A stretch of 64,000 bases of DNA from UBA9160 sp035489755 (GCA_035489755.1 DATGZK010000093.1:56336-120335); one strand, 5' to 3'. Positions 41,347 to 51,109 are shown, counted from the stretch's first letter. Made by a program: numbers and translations. The notes: generated by a model from the letters alone, not told the origin.

Positions 41347-41955
41347 GTGAAGTCGATCTTTCGAACGTGGATTGCGGTACTTGTGCTCGGAGCGCTGCCG
41401 AGCCCAGCATGGCCGAGCGATCCTGCGAAGACGGAGAGCGCCATCTTTGCAGGCGGCTGCTTTTGGTGCATGCAGCCGCCTTTCGAGAAGCTAAAGGGCG
41501 TTGTCTCAACCACCGTCGGCTACACCGGGGGACACACGAAAAACCCGACCTATGAAGAGGTCTCGGCCGGCGGCACCGGGCACGCGGAGTCGGTCATGAT
41601 CGTTTTCGACCCGCAGCAAATCCACTACGAGGATCTCCTCGCCGTCTTCTGGCACAACATCGACCCCCTGACACCGGAGGCCCAGTTCTGCGATCACGGT
41701 CACCAGTACCGCAGCGCGATCTTCTACCAAGGCGACGAGCAGCACCGCCTCGCCGAGGCGTCGAAGCGACAGCTCGAGGAGTCGAAACAGTTTAAGGCGC
41801 CCATCGTGACTGAAATCGTGCCAGCGACCGAGTTCTATCCCGCCGAGGAGTATCATCAGAAGTACCACGAGAAAAATCCGGCACGATACGAGTTCTACCG
41901 CTGGAACTGCGGGCGAGACAAGCGTCTCGAGGAGCTTTGGGGGAAGAACCGATGA
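41347..41955 (+). CDS. msrA: Periplasmic peptide methionine sulfoxide reductase MsrA
   Basis: 202 residues from GTG 41347 after GAAGGGAG; the frame further upstream is a Gly/Arg run. Signal peptide TWIAVLVLGALPSPAWPS, so the enzyme is exported. Catalytic Cys in FAGGCFWCMQPPFEKL, then GYTGGHTKNPTYEEVSAGGTGHAESV, FCDHGHQYRSAIFYQ and the C-terminal YRWNCGRDKR with a possible resolving Cys. It reduces S-epimer methionine sulfoxide. The stop overlaps the msrB start as ATGA. Confidence 0.96.
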   Translation: MKSIFRTWIAVLVLGALPSPAWPSDPAKTESAIFAGGCFWCMQPPFEKLKGVVSTTVGYTGGHTKNPTYEEVSAGGTGHAESVMIVFDPQQIHYEDLLAVFWHNIDPLTPEAQFCDHGHQYRSAIFYQGDEQHRLAEASKRQLEESKQFKAPIVTEIVPATEFYPAEEYHQKYHEKNPARYEFYRWNCGRDKRLEELWGKNR

Positions 41956-42503
41956 GTCGTCCGTACCGATGGACCTTCATCCTTGCCTTCACTCTTTTTG
42001 CAGGCCCTGCGCCCGCACAGACGCCGGCGAAGGGATGGGATGCCGCGAGCTTCCACAAGCCGAGCGATGCGGAACTGCGCCGCGTCTTGACTCCCCTGCA
42101 GTACCAAGTCACCCAGCAAGAAGCCACGGAGCCCTCGTTTCACAATTCGTACTGGGATAACCACGCGCCGGGCATCTACGTCGACGTGGTCTCCGGGGAG
42201 CCCCTCTTCTCCTCCCTCGACAAGTACGACTCGGGTACGGGCTGGCCGAGCTTTACCCGGCCCCTTGATCCCAAGAACCTCGCCGAAAGAAAAGATCAGC
42301 GCCTCTTCTCCGTGCGGACAGAGGTTCGCTCTGCGCACGCGGACTCCCACCTTGGCCACGTCTTCGACGATGGCCCGCCTCCGACGGGATTGCGCTATTG
42401 CATGAACTCGGCCGCGTTGCGCTTTATCCCGGCGGAGCGGCTTCGCCAAGAGGGCTATGAGGCGTACCTTCCGCTCTTCCAGCCAAGCAGCAAGAATCCC
42501 TAG
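41952..42503 (+). CDS. msrB: Periplasmic peptide methionine sulfoxide reductase MsrB
   Basis: 183 residues. Signal peptide TFILAFTLFAGPAPAQ. Family core: TEPSFHNSYWDNHAPGIYVD, VSGEPLFSSLDKYDSGTGWPSF, DSHLGHVFDDGPPPTGLRYCMNSAAL with the catalytic Cys. The two CxxC zinc sites of the other MsrB class are absent, as normal for this form. It complements MsrA by reducing the R-epimer; both act on oxidised envelope proteins. Confidence 0.96.
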   Translation: MSRPYRWTFILAFTLFAGPAPAQTPAKGWDAASFHKPSDAELRRVLTPLQYQVTQQEATEPSFHNSYWDNHAPGIYVDVVSGEPLFSSLDKYDSGTGWPSFTRPLDPKNLAERKDQRLFSVRTEVRSAHADSHLGHVFDDGPPPTGLRYCMNSAALRFIPAERLRQEGYEAYLPLFQPSSKNP

Positions 42504-42915
42504 CGGCGCTCTGTTGAACGGCGCGGCAAGACAAGCCCGCAATTCCCCCGCGAGGGCGAATCGGGCAAGCGCGGCCAGCCAGCGCTCTCCTGGAATCATA
42601 AAGCCCGATCGAACCAAGATCCGCGGCTGTTGTTACACGGAACGATCTAGGACCGTTCCCCTCGTCCCTCGAGGCGCTCCGCGCTGAATCTGCGAACCCC
42701 TCGGCGGCTCTCGTGAGGGTCGCATCTTCCCTAAAGTTAGAACGGAAACCGAACGGACAGGATCGAACTATTTAGTCGAGGATCGGAGAAGAGGAAGACT
42801 GAGCTGCTGCAGGAGGGTTCGGTTCCTGCGCAGGGCAGAGCTGCGCTCCGACGAGGAGGCTGAGGGCAGCGAGAGCCCGGCTCCGCTGCCGAATCGAAGC
42901 ACCGGCCGCCCCGGC
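42504..42915. other. Intergenic region, 412 bases
   Basis: Convergent spacer between msrB and the polyprenyl synthase gene. No gene with family support. One hairpin-like element, GGAACG-9-CGTTCC, lies near 42637-42660 without a T-run. Otherwise nothing recognised. Confidence 0.5.
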
Positions 42916-43992
42916 CTAGCGATCTCGCGCCGCCGCGAACTCGGCAGCCCCGAGAAGCGCTTCTTTCGCGGCGCATGTCGGGAACGGCGCGATTGCCGCT
43001 TCGGCGCGCGCCACGTGCTCTTCGGCGCGCCGCGCCGTGTCGGGTACGCCGCGGTACTGGGCCACAAGGCGCAGTACGGGCTCAAGTTCCACGGCCTCAG
43101 GCGGGACGGCGTCGCCCGCGTCGGCCAAGCCCCGAGCGGCACTTTGCGCCGCCGACTTCAGCGCCTTCTCGATTTCCTCCCGCTCTGCCGCCGTGCAGCG
43201 CTTCAGCGCGAGAAGAAGCGGGAGTGTGACCTTGCCCTCGCGCACGTCGGTGTAGGGACGCTTTCCGAGTTCCGCCTCTTGCGCCAGGTAGTCGAGCGCA
43301 TCGTCGCGCAGCTGGAAGGCGAGGCCAAGCTCGCGGCCGAACTCCGCGAGGCGGCGGCGTTCTGCACGCGTGACCTTCCCGAGGATCGCGCCCGCCTCGC
43401 ACGCTGCCGACAGCAGCGAGGCGCTCTTTCGCTCAATCACACCGTAGTAGTGGGACTCGGTGACCGAAGGATCGAAGCTGCGCTGGAGCTGGAGGAGCTC
43501 CCCCTCGGCCATGCGACGGATCGTGTTCGAGAAGACGAACAGCACCTCGAGATCGCCATCTTCGACGATCATCGACGAAGCGCGGGCGTAGCAGAAGTCG
43601 CCCACCAGCACTGCTCGCCGGTTGCCCCAGACGGCATTCGCGGACGGGCGACCGCGGCGGAGCTGGGAGACGTCGACCACATCGTCGTGCAGGAGAGTGG
43701 CGCTGTGCAGGAGCTCCACCGCGGCCGCCACCTGCACGCGACGTGGCCCCGTGTAGCCGCAGAGCTCCGCACACAGAAGCAGGAGCGCGGGCCGCACGCG
43801 CTTTCCTCCGGAGGAGAGGACGTGTTCGCCGATGGTCGCGACGAGCTCCCCTTCCGAGGCGAGCTGCTCGCGCATCGAACGCTCGACTTGCTCGAGGGGA
43901 TCTGCGATGCGATCGAGGGAGAATCGCGAGCAGCCGGAAGGAGAATGGAAAAGGGGGACGTCCGCAGACCATGCGCCGGGAGGGTTCGGCAT
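42916..43992 (-). CDS. Trans-polyprenyl diphosphate synthase (IspB-like)
   Basis: 358 residues from ATG 43992 (TTG 44028 is an alternative; neither has a strong ribosome site). First Asp-rich motif LLHDDVVDVSQLRRG, then the chain-elongation region KRVRPALLLLCAELCG upstream, and the second Asp motif QLRDDALDYLAQEAELGKRP with GKVTLPLLLAL. Elongates isoprenyl diphosphates for quinone side chains; chain length cannot be read reliably. The C-terminus is Ala/Glu-rich. Confidence 0.93.
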   Translation of the reverse strand: MPNPPGAWSADVPLFHSPSGCSRFSLDRIADPLEQVERSMREQLASEGELVATIGEHVLSSGGKRVRPALLLLCAELCGYTGPRRVQVAAAVELLHSATLLHDDVVDVSQLRRGRPSANAVWGNRRAVLVGDFCYARASSMIVEDGDLEVLFVFSNTIRRMAEGELLQLQRSFDPSVTESHYYGVIERKSASLLSAACEAGAILGKVTRAERRRLAEFGRELGLAFQLRDDALDYLAQEAELGKRPYTDVREGKVTLPLLLALKRCTAAEREEIEKALKSAAQSAARGLADAGDAVPPEAVELEPVLRLVAQYRGVPDTARRAEEHVARAEAAIAPFPTCAAKEALLGAAEFAAARDR

Positions 43993-44063
43993 CTGCGCGA
44001 AGCTAGCCGCGGGCTCTTCCGCTGTCAAAAGAAAATGCCGAAGAGGGCCGGCAAATCCGTGTG

Positions 44064-45479
44064 TTAACGGTCATTCGCACGGCTGCAAGGGCGCCCTGAA
44101 CGATGCAGCCAGTCGACCGCGTCGGCGAGGTCGCGGACGGCGATGAGCTCGGCACCGCCGCTTTTCGCAGCTGCGTCTCGCAGCTCGGGCAAAAGCACGC
44201 GCCGGAAGCCAAGACGGGCGGCTTCTCGGATCCGCAGATCGATCCGCGAAACCCGCCGAACCTCACCTCCAAGGCCGATCTCTCCGCAAGCCGCGACATC
44301 CGGCGGAAGGGCGAGATCGAGCCGGCTTGAGGCGAGCGCGAGGGCGACGCCAAGGTCCGCCGCGGGTTCGACCACCCGCACGCCGCCGGTCACGTTGACG
44401 TACACGTCACGGGAGCAGAGGTCGACACTTGTGCGCCGGTCGAGCACCGCGAGCAGGAGCGCCACGCGTCCGTCGTCGATGCCAAGGCAAGTGCGGCGCG
44501 CCGTGCCGTATCCCGCCGGCGCGACCAGGGCTTGCACCTCGACGAGCATGGGCCGAGAGCCCTCGAGCACGGGTACGATGCTGGATCCGGGAGCGCCCGG
44601 ACGGCGTTCGGCCAGGAAAAGCTCGCTCGGGTTGGGGACGGCCTCGAGGCCGCCCTCGCCCATGGTGAAGACCCCGATTTCGGAGGTCGCGCCGAACCGG
44701 TTCTTGGTGGCGCGCAGGATGCGGAAGGGATGGGAACGGTCGCCCTCGAAATTTAAGACGACATCCACCAGGTGCTCGAGGACGCGCGGGCCGGCGAGGC
44801 TGCCTTCCTTGGTGACGTGACCGATCAAGACGAGAGCCGTGCCTTCGCTCTTTGCACTGGCCGCGAGAAGAGCTGCGCACTCTCGCACCTGGCCTACGGA
44901 GCCCGCCGCAGAATCGATGCGGTCGGTGCGGAGGGTCTGAATCGAATCCACGAGAACGAGCCTTGGATGAAGCTTGCGCCAGGGCTCGGCCAGCGCCTCA
45001 AGGTGCGTCTCGGACAAGAGCAAGACGTCGCCGGCATTCGCGGCAAGGCGCGCCGCGCGAAGGCGTACCTGCTCTGGGCTCTCCTCCCCAGTCACATAGA
45101 GGACAGGGAGACCCTTCCCGGCGCCGCCGCACAGCTGCGCCGCCAGTTGGAGCGCGAGCGTCGACTTGCCAATGCCGGGCTCCCCGCCGAGGAGGATGAC
45201 GCTCCCCGGAACAAGCCCCCCGCCCAGTACGCGATCGAGTTCGCTAATCCCGCTAGGAATGCGCGGAGCATCTGCTGCGTCGACGTCGCGGAGAGCGACC
45301 GGCACTGTCCTCTCGCCGGCCAGAGCGCCGCCAAGAAGATCACGCCCCGGCGCGCGCTCCGCCCCAATCGGCTCTTCCACCAAGGTCGACCAGGCGCCGC
45401 AGCCCGGACACCGCCCGAGCCAGCGCGGCTGCTGGGCGCCGCATTCCGTACACGCGAAGACAGAGCGGGAGCGGGCCAT
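44064..45479 (-). CDS. radA: DNA repair protein RadA
   Basis: 471 residues. N-terminal zinc finger (FACTECG..RCPGCGAW), RecA-like ATPase with GGEPGIGKSTLALQLA, the RadA-specific KNRFG motif (RATKNRFGATSEIG), and C-terminal Lon-like domain (DVYVNVTGGVRVVEPAADLGVALALASS). It promotes branch migration in recombination repair. Divergent from bioB across a 102-base spacer that holds the BirA-type operator. Confidence 0.96.
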   Translation of the reverse strand: MARSRSVFACTECGAQQPRWLGRCPGCGAWSTLVEEPIGAERAPGRDLLGGALAGERTVPVALRDVDAADAPRIPSGISELDRVLGGGLVPGSVILLGGEPGIGKSTLALQLAAQLCGGAGKGLPVLYVTGEESPEQVRLRAARLAANAGDVLLLSETHLEALAEPWRKLHPRLVLVDSIQTLRTDRIDSAAGSVGQVRECAALLAASAKSEGTALVLIGHVTKEGSLAGPRVLEHLVDVVLNFEGDRSHPFRILRATKNRFGATSEIGVFTMGEGGLEAVPNPSELFLAERRPGAPGSSIVPVLEGSRPMLVEVQALVAPAGYGTARRTCLGIDDGRVALLLAVLDRRTSVDLCSRDVYVNVTGGVRVVEPAADLGVALALASSRLDLALPPDVAACGEIGLGGEVRRVSRIDLRIREAARLGFRRVLLPELRDAAAKSGGAELIAVRDLADAVDWLHRSGRPCSRANDR

Positions 45480-45503
45480 GCGGGGAGCTTACCCGTCTTT
45501 TGC

Positions 45504-45534
45504 TGTCAACCCGATCGCTAGATCGAGGTTGACA
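45504..45534. promoter_or_regulatory. BirA-type biotin operator
   Basis: TGTCAACC (45504-45511), 15 bases, GGTTGACA (45527-45534). This is the standard BirA operator design with correct half-site spacing. It lies between divergent radA and bioB, 47 bases before bioB, and predicts biotin-responsive repression of bioBFD by a BirA with a DNA-binding domain encoded elsewhere. Confidence 0.85.
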
Positions 45535-45581
45535 GCCCGGCCGAGGTCCCCGTAGCTTCGGCGCATCCCGAAGGAGGTTCC

Positions 45582-46679
45582 ATGTTCGATCGTTATGCCG
45601 ATCTCGCCGAGCGCGCGCTCCGAAGTGAACCCCCGACGCACGCGGAGGCGCGCTGGATCCTGGATGGCGAGGACGTGGAACTGCTCCCGCTCCTCCACGC
45701 CGCGTTCGTGCCCCGGCGCCATCACTTCGGCCGGAAGGTCATGGTCCACATCCTGAACAACGTGCAGAACGGACTTTGCCCTGAGGACTGCGGCTACTGC
45801 GCACAGAACAAGGACTCGAAGGCAGCGATTCGCAAGTATGCCATGAAGGGCGATGAGGAGATCTTCGCCGAGGCCGAGCGGGCCGCACGCGCCGGAGCAA
45901 CGCGCTACTGCATGGTGTTCTCCGGTCGCGGACCGACGCTCGAGCGAACGCGCAAGCTCGCGGAGCTGGTCCGCGGCGTAAAGCAGCGCTTCCCGATTGA
46001 GGTGTGCCTCTCCGTCGGGCTCTTGGACGAGGAAGGGGCGCGCATCCTCGCCGAGGCGGGTCTTGACCGTCTGAACCACAACCTCAACACGAGCGCGTCC
46101 CACTACAGCGAGATCTGTTCCACCCACAGCTACGCCGATCGTGTGGCGACACTGGCCGCGGCGAAGAAGTGCGGTATCGAAACTTGCAGCGGTCTCATCC
46201 TCGGCATGGGAGAAGAGACGGCGGATGTCGTGGAAGTTGCGTTCACGCTCCGCGAGCTCGAAGTGCCATCGATTCCCGTGAATTTCCTGATCCCAATCGA
46301 GGGCAACCAAGTGACGAGCGACGGCTCGCTTTCACCGGAGCGCTGCCTGCGCGCGCTGGCCCTCATGCGCCTTGTGAACCCGAGCGCCGAGATTCGGGCC
46401 GCGGGAGGACGCGAGGGGCACCTGCGCGCGCTCGGCCCGCTGTGCCTTTGGCCTGCCAATTCTCTCTTCGTCGACGGCTATCTGACAACGCGCGGCGACG
46501 CCGTCGTAGAGACGTATCGCATGATCCGAGACGCTGGCTTCGAGATCGACGGGAACCCCGCCTACGACCGCGCGGCCTTTGAAGGTTCAGCGCCCGGGGG
46601 CTTTCGCCTGCCTGGCGCCGAGGCCCCCGTTTTTCGGCCCGAGGTTGCGCGAGAGGTGCGCGGTGTGGGACGCCGCTAG
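45582..46679 (+). CDS. bioB: Biotin synthase
   Basis: 365 residues after GAAGGAGG. Radical-SAM cluster CPEDCGYCAQNKD, then CMVFSGRGP, the [2Fe-2S] ligands in SVGLLDEE..LNHNLNTS and CSGLILGMGE, and the C-terminal Arg in NPSAEIRAAGGREGHLR. Inserts sulfur into dethiobiotin. First gene of a bioB-bioF-bioD operon behind the BirA-type operator. Confidence 0.97.
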   Translation: MFDRYADLAERALRSEPPTHAEARWILDGEDVELLPLLHAAFVPRRHHFGRKVMVHILNNVQNGLCPEDCGYCAQNKDSKAAIRKYAMKGDEEIFAEAERAARAGATRYCMVFSGRGPTLERTRKLAELVRGVKQRFPIEVCLSVGLLDEEGARILAEAGLDRLNHNLNTSASHYSEICSTHSYADRVATLAAAKKCGIETCSGLILGMGEETADVVEVAFTLRELEVPSIPVNFLIPIEGNQVTSDGSLSPERCLRALALMRLVNPSAEIRAAGGREGHLRALGPLCLWPANSLFVDGYLTTRGDAVVETYRMIRDAGFEIDGNPAYDRAAFEGSAPGGFRLPGAEAPVFRPEVAREVRGVGRR

Positions 46680-47910
46680 CACCGGGGAAAGGGGGGCTCC
46701 CGACCGTGAGCCCCACCGCCCTGCGCCCGAGGGACTTGGTGGCGTTGCCGCCGAGACCCTGGGCGCGATCCAGAAGCGCGGGACCTACCGGCGCATGCGC
46801 ACCCTTCAAGGCCCGCAGGCGCCGCGCATGGAAGTAGAGGGCAAAGAGGTGCTGCTCTTCGCCGGCAGCAACTACCTCGACCTGGCCCACCACCCCGCGG
46901 TCGTGGAGGCCGCTGCTCGGGCCGCCCGCGAGCTCGGCTGCGCCGCAGCGGGCTCGCGCCTCATCAACGGGAACCTTGCGATTCACGAAGCGCTCGAGCG
47001 TGAGCTCGCCGAGTTTCTCGGAACCGAGTCCGTGCTCACCTTCAGCAGCGGCTACATGGCGAACCTCGGGGTCATCCCAACCCTCGTCGGAGCCGGCGAC
47101 GCCGTCGTGTCCGACGCGCTCAATCACGCCTCGATCGTGGATGGCTGTCGCCTCTCCCGCGCCGAGGTCCGCGTCTTCCCCCACGCGGACGCAGATGGGC
47201 TCGCCGCTGTGCTAGGCGACGTCGCGAGCTTCGCGCGGCGCATTCTCGTCGTGGTCGACGGCGTCTACAGCATGGATGGGGATCTTGCGCCGCTGGCCGA
47301 GATCGTCCGCTGCGCCAAGCGCTACGGAGCGATGGTGATGCTCGACGACGCACACGGCTTTGGGACGCTTGGCGCACGCGGCCGCGGCACGGCGGAGCAC
47401 CTCGGGGTGGAGCGCGGCGTCGACGTTTTCGTCGGGACGCTCGGCAAGGCTCTCGGCTCCTTTGGAGCCTTCGTGGCCGGACCCACAGTGCTGCGGGAGC
47501 TCCTCGTGAATGCGGCGCGCAGCTTCATCTTCACCTGCGCACTGCCGCCGCCCCAAGTGGCCGCGGCTCGGGCCGCGCTCGCGCTGATCCAGGCCGAGCC
47601 ATGGCGGCGCGAGCAGCTCGCATCCAACGCGGCGCGCCTTCGCACCCGGCTTGCGGATCGCGGCGTCTCGACCGCTCCCAGTACGACCCACATCGTTCCC
47701 GTCGTGGTCGGCGAAAGCCAAGTAGCGATGGAGCTGTGCGAGCGGCTTCTCGGGCGCGGATTCTACGCGCAGGGAATCCGCCACCCCTCCGTCGCGGAAG
47801 GCACCGCACGGCTGCGCATTACACCCATGGCGACGCATACCTCGGTGGAAATCGACGCCTTGGCCTCCGCCGTCGCGGCGGAACTCGCGCGGCTCCCGGG
47901 CAACGCGTAG
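46663..47910 (+). CDS. bioF: 8-amino-7-oxononanoate synthase
   Basis: PLP enzyme joining pimeloyl thioester and alanine. Motifs: NYLDLAHHPAVVEAAARAARELGCAAAGSRLINGN, SDALNHASIVDGC, VDGVYSMDGDLAPL, DDAHGFGTLG, and the PLP Lys in VGTLGKALGSFGAF. The start is uncertain: GTG 46663 (after GAGAGGT, overlapping bioB by 17 bases) gives 415 residues, about 25 longer than usual. The conserved part begins only around GGVAAETLGAIQKRG, and no better in-frame start was found. Confidence 0.94.
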   Translation: MWDAASTGERGAPDREPHRPAPEGLGGVAAETLGAIQKRGTYRRMRTLQGPQAPRMEVEGKEVLLFAGSNYLDLAHHPAVVEAAARAARELGCAAAGSRLINGNLAIHEALERELAEFLGTESVLTFSSGYMANLGVIPTLVGAGDAVVSDALNHASIVDGCRLSRAEVRVFPHADADGLAAVLGDVASFARRILVVVDGVYSMDGDLAPLAEIVRCAKRYGAMVMLDDAHGFGTLGARGRGTAEHLGVERGVDVFVGTLGKALGSFGAFVAGPTVLRELLVNAARSFIFTCALPPPQVAAARAALALIQAEPWRREQLASNAARLRTRLADRGVSTAPSTTHIVPVVVGESQVAMELCERLLGRGFYAQGIRHPSVAEGTARLRITPMATHTSVEIDALASAVAAELARLPGNA

Positions 47911-47917
47911 CACCCGC

Positions 47918-48589
47918 GTGCCTGGCTTCTTTGTCACCGGGACGGACACGGGGGTCGGCAAGACCGTTGTCGCCTGCGCCCTTGCCCGGGGGCTGCGCAG
48001 GCGCGGCCTCGATGTCGGCGTGATGAAGCCGGTTGAGACCGGGGTTGGGAGCTCCGGCCCACTCGACGCCAAGGCCCTGCAAACCGCTGCCGGATCGAGG
48101 GACGCGATTGGCGAGATCTGCCCCGTGGCGCTCCCGCTCGCGGCCGCACCCGCCGTAGCGGCTGCAGAAACTGGCATTCGCATCGAGCTTTCGTGGCTCC
48201 GCGACAAGTTCCAGGCGCTTGCAACGCGACACGTCTGGATGATCGTCGAGGGAGCTGGCGGCCTTCTCGTTCCCCTCTCTTCCCAGGAAACCATGGCGGA
48301 CCTCGCCGCGGCGCTGGGGCTTCCCCTCGTGATCGTCGCCCGCGGGCGACTTGGCACGATCAATCACACGCGGCTCACCCTCGAGGCGGCGGTGGCGCGC
48401 AGCCTTCCCTTGGCGGGTGTTGTGATCTCCCATGCCGATGGCCCGCTCTCGGTCGCCGACTGCGCAAATCTCGCCGCGCTGCGCGCGTGGCTCGGCGACC
48501 GCCTCGCCGGGGAGATCCCACCGACCGCTCCCGGCACAAGCGTGCCCTTCGACGCGATTCTCGACGCCTTGATGCGAGGGCCGCTCTAG
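47918..48589 (+). CDS. bioD: Dethiobiotin synthetase
   Basis: 223 residues from GTG 47918, seven bases after bioF. P-loop GTDTGVGKTVVACALARGL, substrate Lys in MKPVETGV, EGAGGLLVPLS and VVARGRLGTINHTRLTLEA. Forms dethiobiotin from DAPA. bioA and a pimelate gene (bioC/bioW) are not in the window. Confidence 0.96.
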   Translation: MPGFFVTGTDTGVGKTVVACALARGLRRRGLDVGVMKPVETGVGSSGPLDAKALQTAAGSRDAIGEICPVALPLAAAPAVAAAETGIRIELSWLRDKFQALATRHVWMIVEGAGGLLVPLSSQETMADLAAALGLPLVIVARGRLGTINHTRLTLEAAVARSLPLAGVVISHADGPLSVADCANLAALRAWLGDRLAGEIPPTAPGTSVPFDAILDALMRGPL

Positions 48590-48991
48590 ACGTGCGGGGG
48601 CGAGGCCGAGCGCCAGCGTTATCGGCGCACCCGGCCGCAGCTGGATCCAAAAGACCGAGACGAGAGCGCACCGCGACCTTGCGCTGAGAACAGGGGACGC
48701 CTGGCAGCGTTGACCGTGCGGCCCGGGCGACCCTACAAGGCTCCTTGCCGAGCAAGGCCATCCTTCGCGCGCACCCGCACCGACACTCGCTGGCCCGTGA
48801 AATGATCCGGCGGATCCGTCGCTATTCACCGTCGCCCCAGGAAATCTCACGACACCTTCCGTCACCCGTCACGGAATTCGGCGATCGCCGTTTTGGCGCC
48901 GCACTTTAGGGCCTTCACGGTCCGTCCCGGTGGGTTGGTATGGCCCTTGCTGAGCGAGGCCTCGCCCTCGAACGGGGAGGACGGAAGTCGT
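48590..48991. other. Intergenic region upstream of the OprO/P-like porin (402 bases)
   Basis: No gene seen. It holds an inverted repeat CCTTGC-3-GCAAGG (48743-48757), a tandem GTCAC-2-GTCAC, the palindrome GGCGATCGCC (48880-48889) and the porin Shine-Dalgarno. No convincing Pho box was found. Confidence 0.5.
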
Positions 48992-50458
48992 ATGCAGCAA
49001 GAGCGAAAGGGACGGGTGTGCTTTTGGCAGGTCGCGATGGCGGGCGCGCTTCTCGCGGGTCTCGGCGCCGCCGCGGCGCCTGCGGCCGCGGACCCGGACG
49101 TCACGCAGCGCATCGACGCGCTCGAGCAGGAGCTCGCGGAGCTCAAGCGCCAGCTCGCGACCAAGAACCAGGCCGACGAGGCAAAGGCCAAGGTCGAAGA
49201 AGAGAAGGCCAAGGCTGAAGAGGAGAAGGCGAAACACGCGCCCGTCGTGGGCGCGGGGAGCGAGGGCTTCTACATCAAGTCCGCAGACGGAGAGAACCAG
49301 CTTCACATCCGGGGCTACACGCAGTTCGACTTCCGCGCAGTGGCCGGGAAAGAAAGCGACACAAATCCCAGCACCTTCGCCTTCCGGCGCATCCGTCCCG
49401 TCTTCGAAGGCACGCTTCTCAAGTACATCGACTTCAAAATCATGCCAGACTTTGCGGGCGGCAGTGCCACGCTCTTCGACGCGTACACGAACCTCCACTA
49501 CATCGACGAGGCGATGCTTGAGCTCGGGAAGTTCAAGCCACCGACCGGCCTCGAGCGCCTGCAGTCACCGAGGAACCTCTTGTTCCTCGAGCGCGCCTTT
49601 CCCACGGAACTCGTACCGAACCGTGATCTTGGCGTTCAGTTCTGGGGGATCTTGGGAGAGCACACGAATGTGACCTCGCCGGCCGGAGGAGGCCTCCTCA
49701 CCTATCAGTTCGGCGTCTTCAACGGGTCTCCGGACAACACGTCGGTCAACAACGGCGATACGGCCACCTCGAATTCCAAGGAGATCGTCGGGCGCCTTTT
49801 CACTCAGCCCTTTGTGGGTTGGGCCCCCGAGTTCTTGAAAGGCTTTGGTGTGGGTGTGGCTGGGACCTATGGGAGACAGGAGCAGTCGCTGGCCTCGCTC
49901 TCCTTTAAGACTTCCGCCATGGACACCTTCTTCACGTACAACCCGGCGCCGGCGAAGGGCCTCCCCGCGACCGTCATGGGGGAAGGACCGCAGAATCGAA
50001 TCATGCCGCAGGCCTATTTCTACTACGGACCCTTTGGATTCATGACCGAATATGTCGTCGAGTCCGACAGACTGACCCGTGGGCCGAAGAATGTCTTCGC
50101 GTCAAACTCGGCGTGGCAGGTGGCCACGAGCTGGGTACTCACCGGGGAGAACGCCTCTTACGATGGCGTGATCCCGCGCTCGCCGCTCCTCCTCGGCGGA
50201 GAGGGACTCGGCGCCCTCGAGATCGCCGCGCGGTTCCATGAGATCAGCTTCGACCGGGACCTGTTCCCGCTGTTCTCGAACCCGAATACATCCGCAAGAC
50301 GCGCGCGGGCGATTACGGTCGGTCTCAACTGGTACATGAACCGCAACTTGAAAGTCCAGTTCAACTACGAGCGCACCCTGTTTGAGGGAGGGGCGCCGAA
50401 CGGGGGGAACATGGGGTCAGAGGACGCGTTCCTCACGCGCTTCCAGCTCGCGTTCTAG
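48992..50458 (+). CDS. OprO/OprP-family phosphate-selective-type porin
   Basis: 488 residues from ATG 48992 after GGGGAGG. Signal peptide around GALLAGLGAAAAPAAA. A coiled-coil trimerisation segment (IDALEQELAELKRQLATKNQ and a Lys/Glu repeat AKVEEEKAKAEEEKAK) precedes the barrel. Barrel strands start at LHIRGYTQFDFRAV and end FLTRFQLAF with terminal Phe. The family includes phosphate- and pyrophosphate-selective OprP/OprO; selectivity here is not evident. It is not part of any operon visible here. Confidence 0.9.
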   Translation: MQQERKGRVCFWQVAMAGALLAGLGAAAAPAAADPDVTQRIDALEQELAELKRQLATKNQADEAKAKVEEEKAKAEEEKAKHAPVVGAGSEGFYIKSADGENQLHIRGYTQFDFRAVAGKESDTNPSTFAFRRIRPVFEGTLLKYIDFKIMPDFAGGSATLFDAYTNLHYIDEAMLELGKFKPPTGLERLQSPRNLLFLERAFPTELVPNRDLGVQFWGILGEHTNVTSPAGGGLLTYQFGVFNGSPDNTSVNNGDTATSNSKEIVGRLFTQPFVGWAPEFLKGFGVGVAGTYGRQEQSLASLSFKTSAMDTFFTYNPAPAKGLPATVMGEGPQNRIMPQAYFYYGPFGFMTEYVVESDRLTRGPKNVFASNSAWQVATSWVLTGENASYDGVIPRSPLLLGGEGLGALEIAARFHEISFDRDLFPLFSNPNTSARRARAITVGLNWYMNRNLKVQFNYERTLFEGGAPNGGNMGSEDAFLTRFQLAF

Positions 50459-50714
50459 GCGCTAAGGCCCGGGTGGAGGAACGGATTGCGAGAGCGGGAG
50501 CGCTCGTGCGCAACGGCGAATCCGGATTCGCGGCCGGACCTGTGGGCCCATCGGTCGAGACGCACGGGAGCGTGAGCCTTCGCGCCAGCCACGGGTCGAC
50601 TTGAAATCCATCCGCGAGCTCTTCCGGATTCCACCGTGGGTTTGCGAGCTCCAACGGCGGGAGGAGCTTGGTTCCAGCTCCGAAGCTCACGCCTCCCGGA
50701 GAGGCCGAAGTCGC

Positions 50715-51109
50715 TCAGGTTCCTGGGTTCAGTAGCTCGAGCGGAATCGACATTTCGGTGGCCACCCTCGCCATGCGTTCGTCGTAGGTGGCCAAAGCCA
50801 CACGGAGACGTGCGCGCACAGGTACTCCACAGAGGCCAGGTGAAGCGCGTCGAGGGTTCGTACCGGTGCCCGGAAAGGGTCCAGGGCGCGCCGGAGGACT
50901 ACGGGCGAGAGTTCCACGATTGAGACGCGGGCGAGGAGCTGACTCGCCGGTTCGCCATGAGACTCGACGAGGTTCCGAGCGTGGATTGCAGACCTCGTAC
51001 TCGGCGAGTCGGCTAGCGATCAGCTGGGTCGACCCCACAGCGCTCGGGGCGGCCGTCGATCTTCAGCGAGGAGCTGGGCCAAAAGGACGGAGGTATCGAC
51101 ATAGATCAC
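50715..51109 (-). pseudogene. VapC-type PIN-domain toxin, frameshifted
   Basis: Starts with GTG 51109 in a GTGA overlap with the antitoxin: VIYVDTSVLLAQLLAED. It then continues in a second frame (GSTQLIASRLAEYEV), a third (VELSPVVLRRALDPF..RTLDALHLASVEYL) and back to the second (LATYDERMARVATEMSIPLELL). All four conserved acidic PIN positions survive, but spread over three frames. That means at least three indels, or assembly errors in one spot. No intact toxin can be made as read. Confidence 0.8.

Noticed and set aside
48880..48889. HIP1-like palindrome GGCGATCGCC
   Set aside because: Single occurrence noticed; expected by chance in GC-rich DNA.
48841..48930. Pho box before the OprO/P-like porin
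   Set aside because: The tandem GTCAC repeat has 7-base rather than 11-base periodicity and lacks the CTGTCAT core.
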